From Planctomycetota bacterium (GTDB lineage Bacteria > Planctomycetota > JACOTG01 > JAJDCM01): DNA of 39,415 nucleotides. A program made the position numbers and the translations under genes. Of this stretch, positions 24,425-31,824 are shown in pieces. Each line of letters begins with the position of its first letter. Position 1 is the stretch's first letter. The notes under the pieces were generated by a model. It was not told the DNA's origin. It made no database searches and was given only the letters and a program-made list of their open reading frames with translations. The stretch is taken from the NCBI GenBank assembly GCA_029260825.1, contig JAJDCM010000035.1, forward strand, positions 1 through 39,415, written 5' to 3'.

Positions 24425-27031
24425 ATGTCCGAGAAGGAACTCAACAAAACTGAAGGCCTTGGGAGTGACCCGGACGACACATTAGCTCTCCAGCGAAACA
24501 CCGCACATCCCAAGCACATCGGGCCGTTCAAGATTCTTGACGTCCTTGGAGAAGGCGGAATGGGAGTCGTCTATCATGCCGAGCAGGAAACCCCGGTGCG
24601 GAGGCGACTCGCCCTCAAGTTGATCAAGCCGGGCATGGATAGTCGGGCCGTCATCGCCCGCTTCGAGTCGGAGCGTCAGGCTCTGGCACTCATGGATCAT
24701 CCCTGCATCGCCAAGGTTTATGATGCCGGGACCTCCGAGCTGGGTCTCCCCTATTTCGTGATGGAACTCGTCCAAGGCATGCACATCACGGACTACTGCG
24801 ACAAGAACCAGCTTCCCCTTGCGCCAAGGATCGAGATCTTTCTCCATGTTTGCCGGGCGGTTCAGCACGCCCACCAAAAAGGCATCATTCACCGGGACCT
24901 GAAGCCCTCGAACGTGCTCGTTCATCGTCGCGATGGCGAAGCACGTCCCAAGGTGATCGACTTCGGCCTGGCCAAGGCAACCGGACGAAGCCTTACCGAC
25001 AAAACTCTTCACACCAAGCACGGCATCCTTGTCGGATCTCCCCATTACATGAGCCCGGAGCAAGCAAATCCCCTCGGTATCGACACGGATACTCGAACCG
25101 ATGTCTATTCCCTGGGAGTTCTGCTCTATGAGCTTCTCGTGGGACAAAGACCTTTTGATGTGCGAGATGCCATTCGTCGTGGGGACTTTGAAGAAATCAA
25201 GAGAACGATCTGCGAATTCGATCCACTGAGACCGAGTCTTCGGATCAAAACCGATCACGATGCTGAATCTTCCAAACGACGCGGAATGGAACCCGGGTCC
25301 CACCGACGAAAACTCTCCGGAGACCTGGACTGGATCGTGACCAAGGCCCTGGAAAAAGACCGGACCCGGCGCTACGCCACGGTCAACGGCCTTGCCGCTG
25401 ATCTTCGACGCTACCTCAACCATGAACCGGTGACGGCTGGCCCACCAAGTACGTTCTATCGACTCAAGAAGATGGCCCGAAAGCACGGCACGACCGCTCT
25501 TGCTCTCGTGATCTCCCTTCTTGCCCTCCTGGTCGGAGTCACCGCGAGTACTTTTCTTTACTTTCGGGCCGAAGCAGCGCGCAAGACCGCCGAGGAGAAA
25601 CAAGAGGAAACCGACCGAGCCCTCGATCAGGTCAAACTGAGCAAGGAGCTCGCCGAATCCAGGCTTCTTGAGTACGAGAGACTGGCGGACATCCGTCGGC
25701 TGAAAGAAGCACACCTCTGGGAAGGAACCATCTGGCCTGCACATCCCGATAAGGTAGCCGAAATCGAACGGTGGCTCCTGCAGGCCCAAGCTCTTCTGAA
25801 CCGGTTCGACGAACACAAGAAGGCGCTCGCTACTTTGCGAGAATCCGGAAGGAAAGAAGAGGATCAATGGATCTTTGAGAAGAGCACGGATCAATGGAGG
25901 CACGATGCCCTCGCCGAGCTCGTTTCCGGACTGACAACATTCGTCAATCCCGACCCGTCTTCGGGCACCATCGCCGGAATGAGGGAACGGCTCCAATGGG
26001 CCAGGACTCTTGGCGCAAGGAGCATCCAAACGAAACGAACCCGGTGGAACGAAGCGATTGCCTCCATCGGTGACCCGAGCCTCTCTCCTCGTTATTCAGG
26101 ACTCTCCTTGCGGCCCCAGATGGGTCTCGTCCCGATCGGGCAGGATCCAGTTTCCGGATTGTGGGAGTTTTCACTGATCGCCACCGGTGAGTCCCCCGAA
26201 AGAGACAGCAATAACAGCATCGTCTTCACCGACTCGACGGCAATCGTGTTCGTCCTGATTCCCGGTGGATCGTTTTTCCTTGGGGCAACGGAAGAGACCG
26301 ATCCCATGGCCCAAGAGGATGAGGCTCCGGTCAGGCGCATCGAGATCGCACCTTTTTTCCTGTCGAAATACGAGATGACCCTCGGGCAATGGGAAAGGTT
26401 TACCGGCAAGAACCCAGGAGTCGACCTTGCGGACCACCAGGAGAACTGGCCTCCCCTCTCTCTTACGTTACCCGCGCATCATATCTCCTGGAGCGACGCG
26501 GACACCATCTTGACTCGACTGGGATTGATCCTACCGACCGAAGCTCAATGGGAATACGCTGCACGCGCCGGAACAACCTCGGTCTGGTATGCCGGAAACG
26601 AACCGTCTTGTCTTGCCGGTCAGGCCAATCTTGCCGATCGAAGCGCCGCTCTCGCTGGAAAATCCTGGATGACCCTCCGCGGGGTTGAGTTCGAAGACGG
26701 CTCCCCTCTTCACTCTTCGGTGGGAAGCTTTGCTCCCAACCCGTTCGGTCTCCATGACATCCACGGCAACGTATGGGAATGGTGCCGGGACACCCTTGAG
26801 TCTTACGAACTCCCGGTGATGAATCATGACGGATATCGCAAGACTCCCGGATCCAGTAGGAGGGCTGACGGTAAAGAGGCCCCTCTTGACCCTCTTTTGA
26901 AGAGAGTCAATCGAGGAGGAAGCTTCGACGGAAGCCCGTCCGATGCCCGCTCTGCAAACCGACGAGGAAACCGAGCTCAGTACCGGAGCTCTCGTGTGGG
27001 AGTCAGGCCCGCACGAATGATTGATCCTTGA
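24425..27031 (+). CDS. Transmembrane Ser/Thr protein kinase fused to a SUMF1-like domain
   Basis: An 868-residue protein. Residues 31-335 are a Hanks-type kinase: the glycine loop LGEGGMGVVY (41-50), Lys65 in ALKLIK, HRDLKPSN (156-163), DFG (179-181), SPHYMSPEQ. A single membrane helix (about 356-380) is followed by a coiled-coil-like linker (385-460) with the WEGTIWPAHPDKVAEIERW patch typical of planctomycete kinases. Residues about 608-865 are a formylglycine-generating-enzyme/SUMF1-like fold (IPGGSFFLGA, PTEAQWEYAARAG, FGLHDIHGNVWEW, NRGGSFDGSPSDARSANR). The two catalytic cysteines of true FGE are absent from that last stretch, so it is more likely a ligand-binding sensor outside the membrane. 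It may tune the upstream O-acylation genes. Confidence 0.93.
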   Translation: MSEKELNKTEGLGSDPDDTLALQRNTAHPKHIGPFKILDVLGEGGMGVVYHAEQETPVRRRLALKLIKPGMDSRAVIARFESERQALALMDHPCIAKVYDAGTSELGLPYFVMELVQGMHITDYCDKNQLPLAPRIEIFLHVCRAVQHAHQKGIIHRDLKPSNVLVHRRDGEARPKVIDFGLAKATGRSLTDKTLHTKHGILVGSPHYMSPEQANPLGIDTDTRTDVYSLGVLLYELLVGQRPFDVRDAIRRGDFEEIKRTICEFDPLRPSLRIKTDHDAESSKRRGMEPGSHRRKLSGDLDWIVTKALEKDRTRRYATVNGLAADLRRYLNHEPVTAGPPSTFYRLKKMARKHGTTALALVISLLALLVGVTASTFLYFRAEAARKTAEEKQEETDRALDQVKLSKELAESRLLEYERLADIRRLKEAHLWEGTIWPAHPDKVAEIERWLLQAQALLNRFDEHKKALATLRESGRKEEDQWIFEKSTDQWRHDALAELVSGLTTFVNPDPSSGTIAGMRERLQWARTLGARSIQTKRTRWNEAIASIGDPSLSPRYSGLSLRPQMGLVPIGQDPVSGLWEFSLIATGESPERDSNNSIVFTDSTAIVFVLIPGGSFFLGATEETDPMAQEDEAPVRRIEIAPFFLSKYEMTLGQWERFTGKNPGVDLADHQENWPPLSLTLPAHHISWSDADTILTRLGLILPTEAQWEYAARAGTTSVWYAGNEPSCLAGQANLADRSAALAGKSWMTLRGVEFEDGSPLHSSVGSFAPNPFGLHDIHGNVWEWCRDTLESYELPVMNHDGYRKTPGSSRRADGKEAPLDPLLKRVNRGGSFDGSPSDARSANRRGNRAQYRSSRVGVRPARMIDP

Positions 27032-27055
27032 GCAGTCCTTCGATGGGGCAGGCGG

Positions 27056-27487
27056 TCAGCCCGACTTTCTAGCCGTCAAGCTTTCGGGAAGAGTCAGGAC
27101 AAAATCCCGGATTTGATCCCGAACTCGCCGGTAATGCTCAAGTGCATCCTCATCCGAACCAGCAGCCCGAGCCAGTGCCGGGGGGTCATCAAAACCGACA
27201 TGCACGACGGTCGCGTTCCCATTGAAGACCGGACAGGACTCGTGGGCCGACGCACAGACCGTGACGACGAAGTCAAGGCTCTCCGCATCCAGGTCATCCA
27301 CGTGCTTGGAGCTATGGGAGCTCATATCGACTCCCTCTTCAGCCATGACCTGGAGCGCCCGCGGATCCATCCCATGAGGGCGGGTCCCGGCAGAAAAGGG
27401 CTCGATATCTTTTTTCAGATGACGGGTCCAGCCCTCCGCCATCTGGCTCCGACAAGAGTTGCCCGTACAGAGAAATAGAACCTTCAT
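27056..27487 (-). CDS. arsC: Arsenate reductase (LMW phosphatase type)
   Basis: A 143-residue protein of the low-molecular-weight phosphatase family. The N-terminal P-loop is CTGNSCRS (Cys7 to Ser14). Cys78 and Cys85 in VCASAHESC correspond to Cys82 and Cys89 of the thioredoxin-coupled ArsC of S. aureus, and the catalytic Asp is in FDDPP. It should reduce arsenate to arsenite using a Cys7-Cys78-Cys85 relay, then be recycled by thioredoxin. No arsenite exporter or ArsR repressor lies in the window, so a detoxification role is likely but not shown by context. It is convergent with the kinase gene, 24 bases apart. Confidence 0.88.
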   Translation of the reverse strand: MKVLFLCTGNSCRSQMAEGWTRHLKKDIEPFSAGTRPHGMDPRALQVMAEEGVDMSSHSSKHVDDLDAESLDFVVTVCASAHESCPVFNGNATVVHVGFDDPPALARAAGSDEDALEHYRRVRDQIRDFVLTLPESLTARKSG

Positions 27488-27571
27488 TTCAGCTCCTGGA
27501 TCATTCGGGTTAAACCGCGACTTCCCAACTGTGCCATTTACCGACGCATTTTTCAGCCCCGAACCAGAGCA

Positions 27572-28414
27572 CTACCTGTGGCGTTTTCGAAGAGACTTGT
27601 AGGCCTCCTGGCGGACCTTCTCGTTCTCATCGTTCTCTGCCGCCTGCTCGAGCGCTCTTTCAACCTCGGGATCAGGTAGGTAGTCAGAGAGTGTTTCCGC
27701 CGCTTCTTCTCGCACCTTGAAATGAGTGTCGTTCGCAAGAGAATAGAAGAGCGAATCGAGCAAGGACGGGTCCGTGACACCACTCAACTGACGATACACA
27801 TCCGCACGAACGCTCGCATCCTCGGATGTCCGAACGATGTCGATCATCGAGAGAACAACATCGTGGCTGCGCCCGTCGTTTCCATCTTCATCCCGGGTGC
27901 CGCGGAGGGCACGAAGGGCGGAGAGCTTCTTCTCGACACTCTCACCATCGACAGCCGTCACCCGCAGATCGGCAAGAGAACTGGGAGACGGACCCGACGA
28001 ACGCTCAGACCTTAGCCTTTGAGCAATCTGCCCCAGCTCGACCTGGGCTTGATCTCTTCCGGCCAACGCTTCCTCCGACAGGGAAATTCGCTCCTCCAGA
28101 CTCGATAGCCGGGTCAGAACCCCGGACAACGTCCGAGCATCAGCTCTCGAATCCAGATCTCCAGAATCCAGTTTGTCGGCAGCTGCGCCCAAGCTATCCA
28201 TCTCCGATCGGTAGAGCTTCAAGTCCCGCTCCGCTCCGCTGATCCGCTTTTCCAGAGCGTCCACCGTTCGACCCATTTCACGCATGAGCTCCCGATTGCT
28301 TTCCGACAACCCCCCATTCGATCCTGCAGGAGTGGTCGATCGGGCGAAAAAGACAGCAATGACCATGGCCACACTCGAAAGTGCAATCGCCATTAAAGGT
28401 AGAAAAATCTTCAT
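27572..28414 (-). CDS. Membrane-anchored coiled-coil/HEAT-repeat protein
   Basis: A 280-residue protein of unknown function. Residues 1-23 form a hydrophobic anchor or signal (MKIFLPLMAIALSSVAMVIAV). Residues about 38-135 are charged and heptad-like (coiled coil: MGRTVDALEKRISGAERDL). Residues about 170-280 look like HEAT-type repeats (LFYSLANDTHFKVREEAAETL, NEKVRQEAYKSLRK). The start is the ATG at 28414, with GGAG eight bases upstream; the open frame extends to 28576 but that part overlaps the pseudouridine synthase gene. It begins 23 bases after that gene, so it is probably cotranscribed. It is likely a scaffold in the cell envelope. Confidence 0.72.
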   Translation of the reverse strand: MKIFLPLMAIALSSVAMVIAVFFARSTTPAGSNGGLSESNRELMREMGRTVDALEKRISGAERDLKLYRSEMDSLGAAADKLDSGDLDSRADARTLSGVLTRLSSLEERISLSEEALAGRDQAQVELGQIAQRLRSERSSGPSPSSLADLRVTAVDGESVEKKLSALRALRGTRDEDGNDGRSHDVVLSMIDIVRTSEDASVRADVYRQLSGVTDPSLLDSLFYSLANDTHFKVREEAAETLSDYLPDPEVERALEQAAENDENEKVRQEAYKSLRKRHR

Positions 28415-28437
28415 CAGGTCGACTCCATCACTTGCCT

Positions 28438-29325
28438 TCAGGCCAAAGAATCCCAGGCCCTCCGAAAATTCCGGGGCTCCAGGACTGAAAAAGAGAGCGC
28501 TTCTTCCGTCTCGGGGTGTGAAAAAGCCAGGGACCCGGCGTGAAGGACGGGATGAGTGAGATGGTATCGACGGCAAAAATCATCAGGCGGGTGCCCGTAG
28601 CGGCGATCGGCCAGAATCGAAAAACCAGCATCCGCCAGGTGAATGCGGATCTGATGAGTCCTCCCCGTTTTCGGCCACAGCTTCAATCGACTGATCTGGC
28701 CATGTTCGACTTCCCGGCTGCCCTCCACCTCGTATTCGGTCACCGCTTCCTTCTCCCCGACCGGCGTGGTGAAGACTCCTTTTTCTTCGGGGGGCCGTCC
28801 CCAGACCAGGCCAACATACTCCTTCTGCACCTTCCGATTCGCAAACTGGTCAACGAGGTGGGTGTAGGCCGATTCGGTCCTTGCGACGACGACAATCCCG
28901 GAGGTTCCTCGGTCGAGCCGATGCACGAGGCCAAATTCTCGGGTGGGTCCAAGAAGCCGTAGGTCCTCTTCATAGAGGGCCAGGAGGCCATTCAACAGGG
29001 AATCGCTTCCATGCCCCGGCCCCGGGTGCATCACCAACCCTGAAGGTTTGCGCAACACGACGAGATGGGGATCTTCATGCAGTACCTCGAACCGGATCCG
29101 GCGATTGGGGAGGTACTCTTTCTCTTTTTTCTCGAGAGACAGAATCACGAGCTCCTCCCCCACCTTGACCCTTTGCCCCTCTTCCGCCGTCTCACCGCCC
29201 AGCAAGACTCTCTTCTGGCGCAGAAGCTTTCCTGCATGGGCGCGGCCCCGTCCCAGGAGCTGAGAAAGCGCCCATTCGATCGAACGTTCGTCCAGAACAG
29301 AAGGAATCGTAATTGTCTCGGTCAT
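28438..29325 (-). CDS. RluA/RluD-family pseudouridine synthase
   Basis: A 295-residue protein. Residues about 15-65 are an S4 RNA-binding domain (ALSQLLGRGRAHAGKLLRQK). The catalytic domain carries HRLDRGTSG with catalytic Asp138, VVLRKPSGLVMHPG, KEYVGLVWG and WPKTGRTHQIRIHLA. It isomerises uridine to pseudouridine in large-subunit rRNA; closest in layout to RluD, but RluC-type or tRNA targets are possible. The start is the ATG at 29325, because the S4 domain begins shortly after it and the upstream extension is not protein-like; the ribosome site is weak. It heads a two-gene run with the HEAT protein and is divergent from the EF-hand protein gene, about 200 bases away. Confidence 0.92.
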   Translation of the reverse strand: MTETITIPSVLDERSIEWALSQLLGRGRAHAGKLLRQKRVLLGGETAEEGQRVKVGEELVILSLEKKEKEYLPNRRIRFEVLHEDPHLVVLRKPSGLVMHPGPGHGSDSLLNGLLALYEEDLRLLGPTREFGLVHRLDRGTSGIVVVARTESAYTHLVDQFANRKVQKEYVGLVWGRPPEEKGVFTTPVGEKEAVTEYEVEGSREVEHGQISRLKLWPKTGRTHQIRIHLADAGFSILADRRYGHPPDDFCRRYHLTHPVLHAGSLAFSHPETEEALSFSVLEPRNFRRAWDSLA

Positions 29326-29528
29326 GCAGATCGGTCCGTAAGGGTCAAGAAAGGCAACAAAGGTCAGAGGGAGCCCCGATTCAGGATGGAGGGTACCAAA
29401 ACGCAAGCAAGAGAAGAAAAAGCAAGACAGCTGAAACTCCGGGAGAGGATCCAACACTACGGGGCACGAAATGTTTAAGGAATCTCGTTTTTCTTCTTTT
29501 CTTGACCCGATGTTGTGAGGAGACGTCT

Positions 29529-29987
29529 ATGTGGATCAGAACTACTTTTTTGACGACCGCCCTGTTGCTCGCTTTCGTCGCTGCAATGCCCACCCAGGCG
29601 ATGGCAGGAGCCCCCTGCCCTACCCTTATTCAGGGCGACATGGATGGGGATGGGGACGTTGACATTGACGACGTTGCCCTGTTTGACCAGGCATACGCCC
29701 GAGGCAATCTGAAAGCCGATTGGGATTTCAACTGCATCATCGATATCAATGACCTCAATCGATTCATCAAGATGTACCTCATCGGCGACGCCACGATCTT
29801 CGACTTCAATCTCGATGGAGTGGTCAACATCGTTGATCTGGGAGATTTCTACTCCTCGTGGCTCGACGGTTTCAACGGAGGCTCCACCATCGCCAATGTG
29901 AGCAACCGCTACGCAGGAGATGGGGATTGCACGGTCAACTTCGCCGACCTCGATTACTTCATCGGATGGTGGCAGGACTGCCTCTGA
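29529..29987 (+). CDS. Small secreted dockerin-like EF-hand protein
   Basis: A 152-residue protein with a signal peptide (about 1-27, ending TQAMAGA). The mature part is little more than four EF-hand/dockerin-type calcium loops at about residues 37-48 (DMDGDGDVDIDD), 64-75 (DWDFNCIIDIND), 91-102 (FDFNLDGVVNIV) and 130-141 (GDGDCTVNFADL). Each is followed by a short helix with aromatic or Leu residues (FDQAY, FIKMYL, FYSSW, FIGWW). It should bind calcium outside the cytoplasm. Free-standing dockerin-like repeats are frequent in planctomycetes, where their partners are unknown. GGAG six bases before the ATG at 29529 supports the start. A strong hairpin follows the stop. Confidence 0.85.
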   Translation: MWIRTTFLTTALLLAFVAAMPTQAMAGAPCPTLIQGDMDGDGDVDIDDVALFDQAYARGNLKADWDFNCIIDINDLNRFIKMYLIGDATIFDFNLDGVVNIVDLGDFYSSWLDGFNGGSTIANVSNRYAGDGDCTVNFADLDYFIGWWQDCL

Positions 29988-30022
29988 ACAGAAAAATAGG
30001 CCAACAATCTGAACAGGGGAAA

Positions 30023-30066
30023 GCCCCTCGCATCCCTCGATATGAATCGAGTCCCATGCGAGGGGC
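30023..30066 (+). terminator. Long hairpin terminator
   Basis: GCCCCTCGCAT (30023-30033) pairs perfectly with ATGCGAGGGGC (30056-30066). An inner stem CTCGAT/ATCGAG (30036-30041/30046-30051) closes a 4-base ATGA loop. It lies 36 bases after the stop of the EF-hand gene. The U-tract is poor, but the stem is the longest in the window. Confidence 0.7.
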
Positions 30067-30130
30067 ATTCGTCGTTTCGCACACATCAACGACCGAAATT
30101 TGACGACAAGCCCACCCAGTCGACGAGCAA

Positions 30131-30159
30131 TTGACAGCCGCGAAAGTACCGTCTATCAT
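30131..30159 (+). promoter_or_regulatory. Near-consensus sigma-70 promoter of the FG-GAP gene
   Basis: A perfect TTGACA (30131-30136), a 17-base spacer and TATCAT (30154-30159, five of six) lie about 106 bases before the ATG at 30266 and after the terminator at 30066. This is the best promoter match I see in the window. The leader of about 100 bases has no obvious regulatory fold. Confidence 0.65.
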
Positions 30160-30265
30160 TGGAACCAGATGTCGAAGGCGTTCGAGCCATCCAACACCGT
30201 ATCTCCCGGATTTTTTCATGGGGGTTCGTCATCTTCACCAGAGAAAGACACCATGGAGTGAAATC

Positions 30266-31816
30266 ATGAATTCTGGGATCATTTTCTCTACAGTCCTTCT
30301 CCTTTGCTTCCTCACCCCTCTTCCCGTCCTGGGAATCCCCTCGAACCTGTCGGATTTCTCCATCAGCGAACTCAACATCGTTTCGCCCGATGGACTGGAA
30401 GAGGAACTCGGAAAGGCCTTCACCGGCGATTTTGATGGAGATGGTCGCCTGGATGTTGCTCACCTTACCGGCGACAGGGTCATCTTGATCTACGCCCCCT
30501 CCGTCTATCAGGCATCCATGCTTCTTGACAGCACCGGCGACACCGACATCAAGGACGCTTGCGTCGTCCAGGGAGCCGACAAAGATGAAATCATAACAAT
30601 TGGTACCGATGGTGCTCTTTCCTGGCACCTGGGGAATGATGGCCAGTTCACATCATTGCCCCTCAGCGCTCACCCGGGTCGAGCGGTCGCGATGGTTGAC
30701 TCGACTCTGGCGATCTTGACCCTGAACGGAGCCAGTCTCATCCTCATTGATCCGTCAACCGGGTCAGAGACCTTCGAGGTCCTTCAAGCAACCGGCATCT
30801 CCTTGCTTCCCCTTCAGTGGTCCCTGGATCCGGCAAAAGAACTTGCGGTCATGACCGATAGCGGGATCAAGATCTTCAACATGAACGGGGATGCTCTTGC
30901 TTCCTTCGACTCTGGAACTCCCGCCGACCTGACAGCCCTTCGAGACAGTGGATCCATCCTTGACACCTTGGCCTGGATCGACTCGAATTCCCTTGGAAGC
31001 CCTGGCGGAGTGAATCAAGTCCTCCACCTCGTCAGCAGCCTTTCCCTTCAAACGGAGATCTCGCTCGGAAACACGAACGTTCTTGGAATCAACTCCGGAG
31101 ATCTCGACGGGGATGGGAGATCGGACCTGTTACTTGCCGTGGTTGACGATTGTGCAGTGGACATTCTCTGGGGTCTTGACCCGAGCATCTTCGGCGCCCG
31201 GTTTGATCCGCTTACCTCTCTTCGACTGAAGAGCCAGCAAGAGCCTCGGTCTTGCCCGGGATCATCCATCGCTGTCCGTCCTCTTTGCGCTGATTTCGAT
31301 CGAGACGGCACCCTCGATGTCGTCCGTCCAGTGAGTCACGATCATGGCTTGCTGATCGCAAGAAATACCCTGAACCCTGACGTATCGGCCTATTCCCCAT
31401 CGCCGTGCGTCGAGGTGATTCCAGGACGGGGCTCGACCTCGGTCATTCTTAGTGTGGATGAGACTCACGATCCAGGCGACGAAGTCGACGTCCTCATTTT
31501 CGTCAGAATGGATGATGGTTCCGTCCTGGCCGATCCGTATCTCTGGTTCAGCTTGACGGAACAGATCTCCTCGTTGAACGCCCAGGTGCAGTTCTCCCTC
31601 GACTCATCCGGAGTTCATCATGAGTACTACATCGTCACCCGAAGAATTCCATCATCCGGCATTTCGACCCCGGATGCGATCCATGTCTATCGGCCGGGTG
31701 AACCGACATCGTGCCCTCCCACCACGACGTTTGGACGATACGTCGAAGGATTGAACCCACTCCCCATCATCAACTTTGAAGACATCATCATTCCTCCGGG
31801 GAGCGACGAAGACTAG
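30266..31816 (+). CDS. Secreted FG-GAP/VCBS repeat protein
   Basis: A 516-residue protein with a signal peptide (1-23, MNSGIIFSTVLLLCFLTPLP...). FG-GAP-type calcium loops occur at FTGDFDGDGRLDVAHL, NSGDLDGDGRSDLLLAV and CADFDRDGTLDVVRPV, which suggest blades of a beta-propeller like those of integrins; the spacing between copies is wide, so some blades may be degenerate. The C-terminal 130 residues form a separate beta-rich module (SPCVEVIPG...VDVLIFVRMDDGS) with no known name. A surface or binding function is likely, with no enzyme motif. GGAGTG five bases before the ATG at 30266 supports the start. It converges with the CHAT gene, leaving eight bases between the stop codons. Confidence 0.82.
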   Translation: MNSGIIFSTVLLLCFLTPLPVLGIPSNLSDFSISELNIVSPDGLEEELGKAFTGDFDGDGRLDVAHLTGDRVILIYAPSVYQASMLLDSTGDTDIKDACVVQGADKDEIITIGTDGALSWHLGNDGQFTSLPLSAHPGRAVAMVDSTLAILTLNGASLILIDPSTGSETFEVLQATGISLLPLQWSLDPAKELAVMTDSGIKIFNMNGDALASFDSGTPADLTALRDSGSILDTLAWIDSNSLGSPGGVNQVLHLVSSLSLQTEISLGNTNVLGINSGDLDGDGRSDLLLAVVDDCAVDILWGLDPSIFGARFDPLTSLRLKSQQEPRSCPGSSIAVRPLCADFDRDGTLDVVRPVSHDHGLLIARNTLNPDVSAYSPSPCVEVIPGRGSTSVILSVDETHDPGDEVDVLIFVRMDDGSVLADPYLWFSLTEQISSLNAQVQFSLDSSGVHHEYYIVTRRIPSSGISTPDAIHVYRPGEPTSCPPTTTFGRYVEGLNPLPIINFEDIIIPPGSDED

Positions 31817-31824
31817 CCCACGGG

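Noticed and set aside
24482..26029. 515-aa minus-strand ORF opposite the kinase gene
   Set aside because: It is antisense to a kinase domain with every canonical motif; the translation has no recognisable domain.
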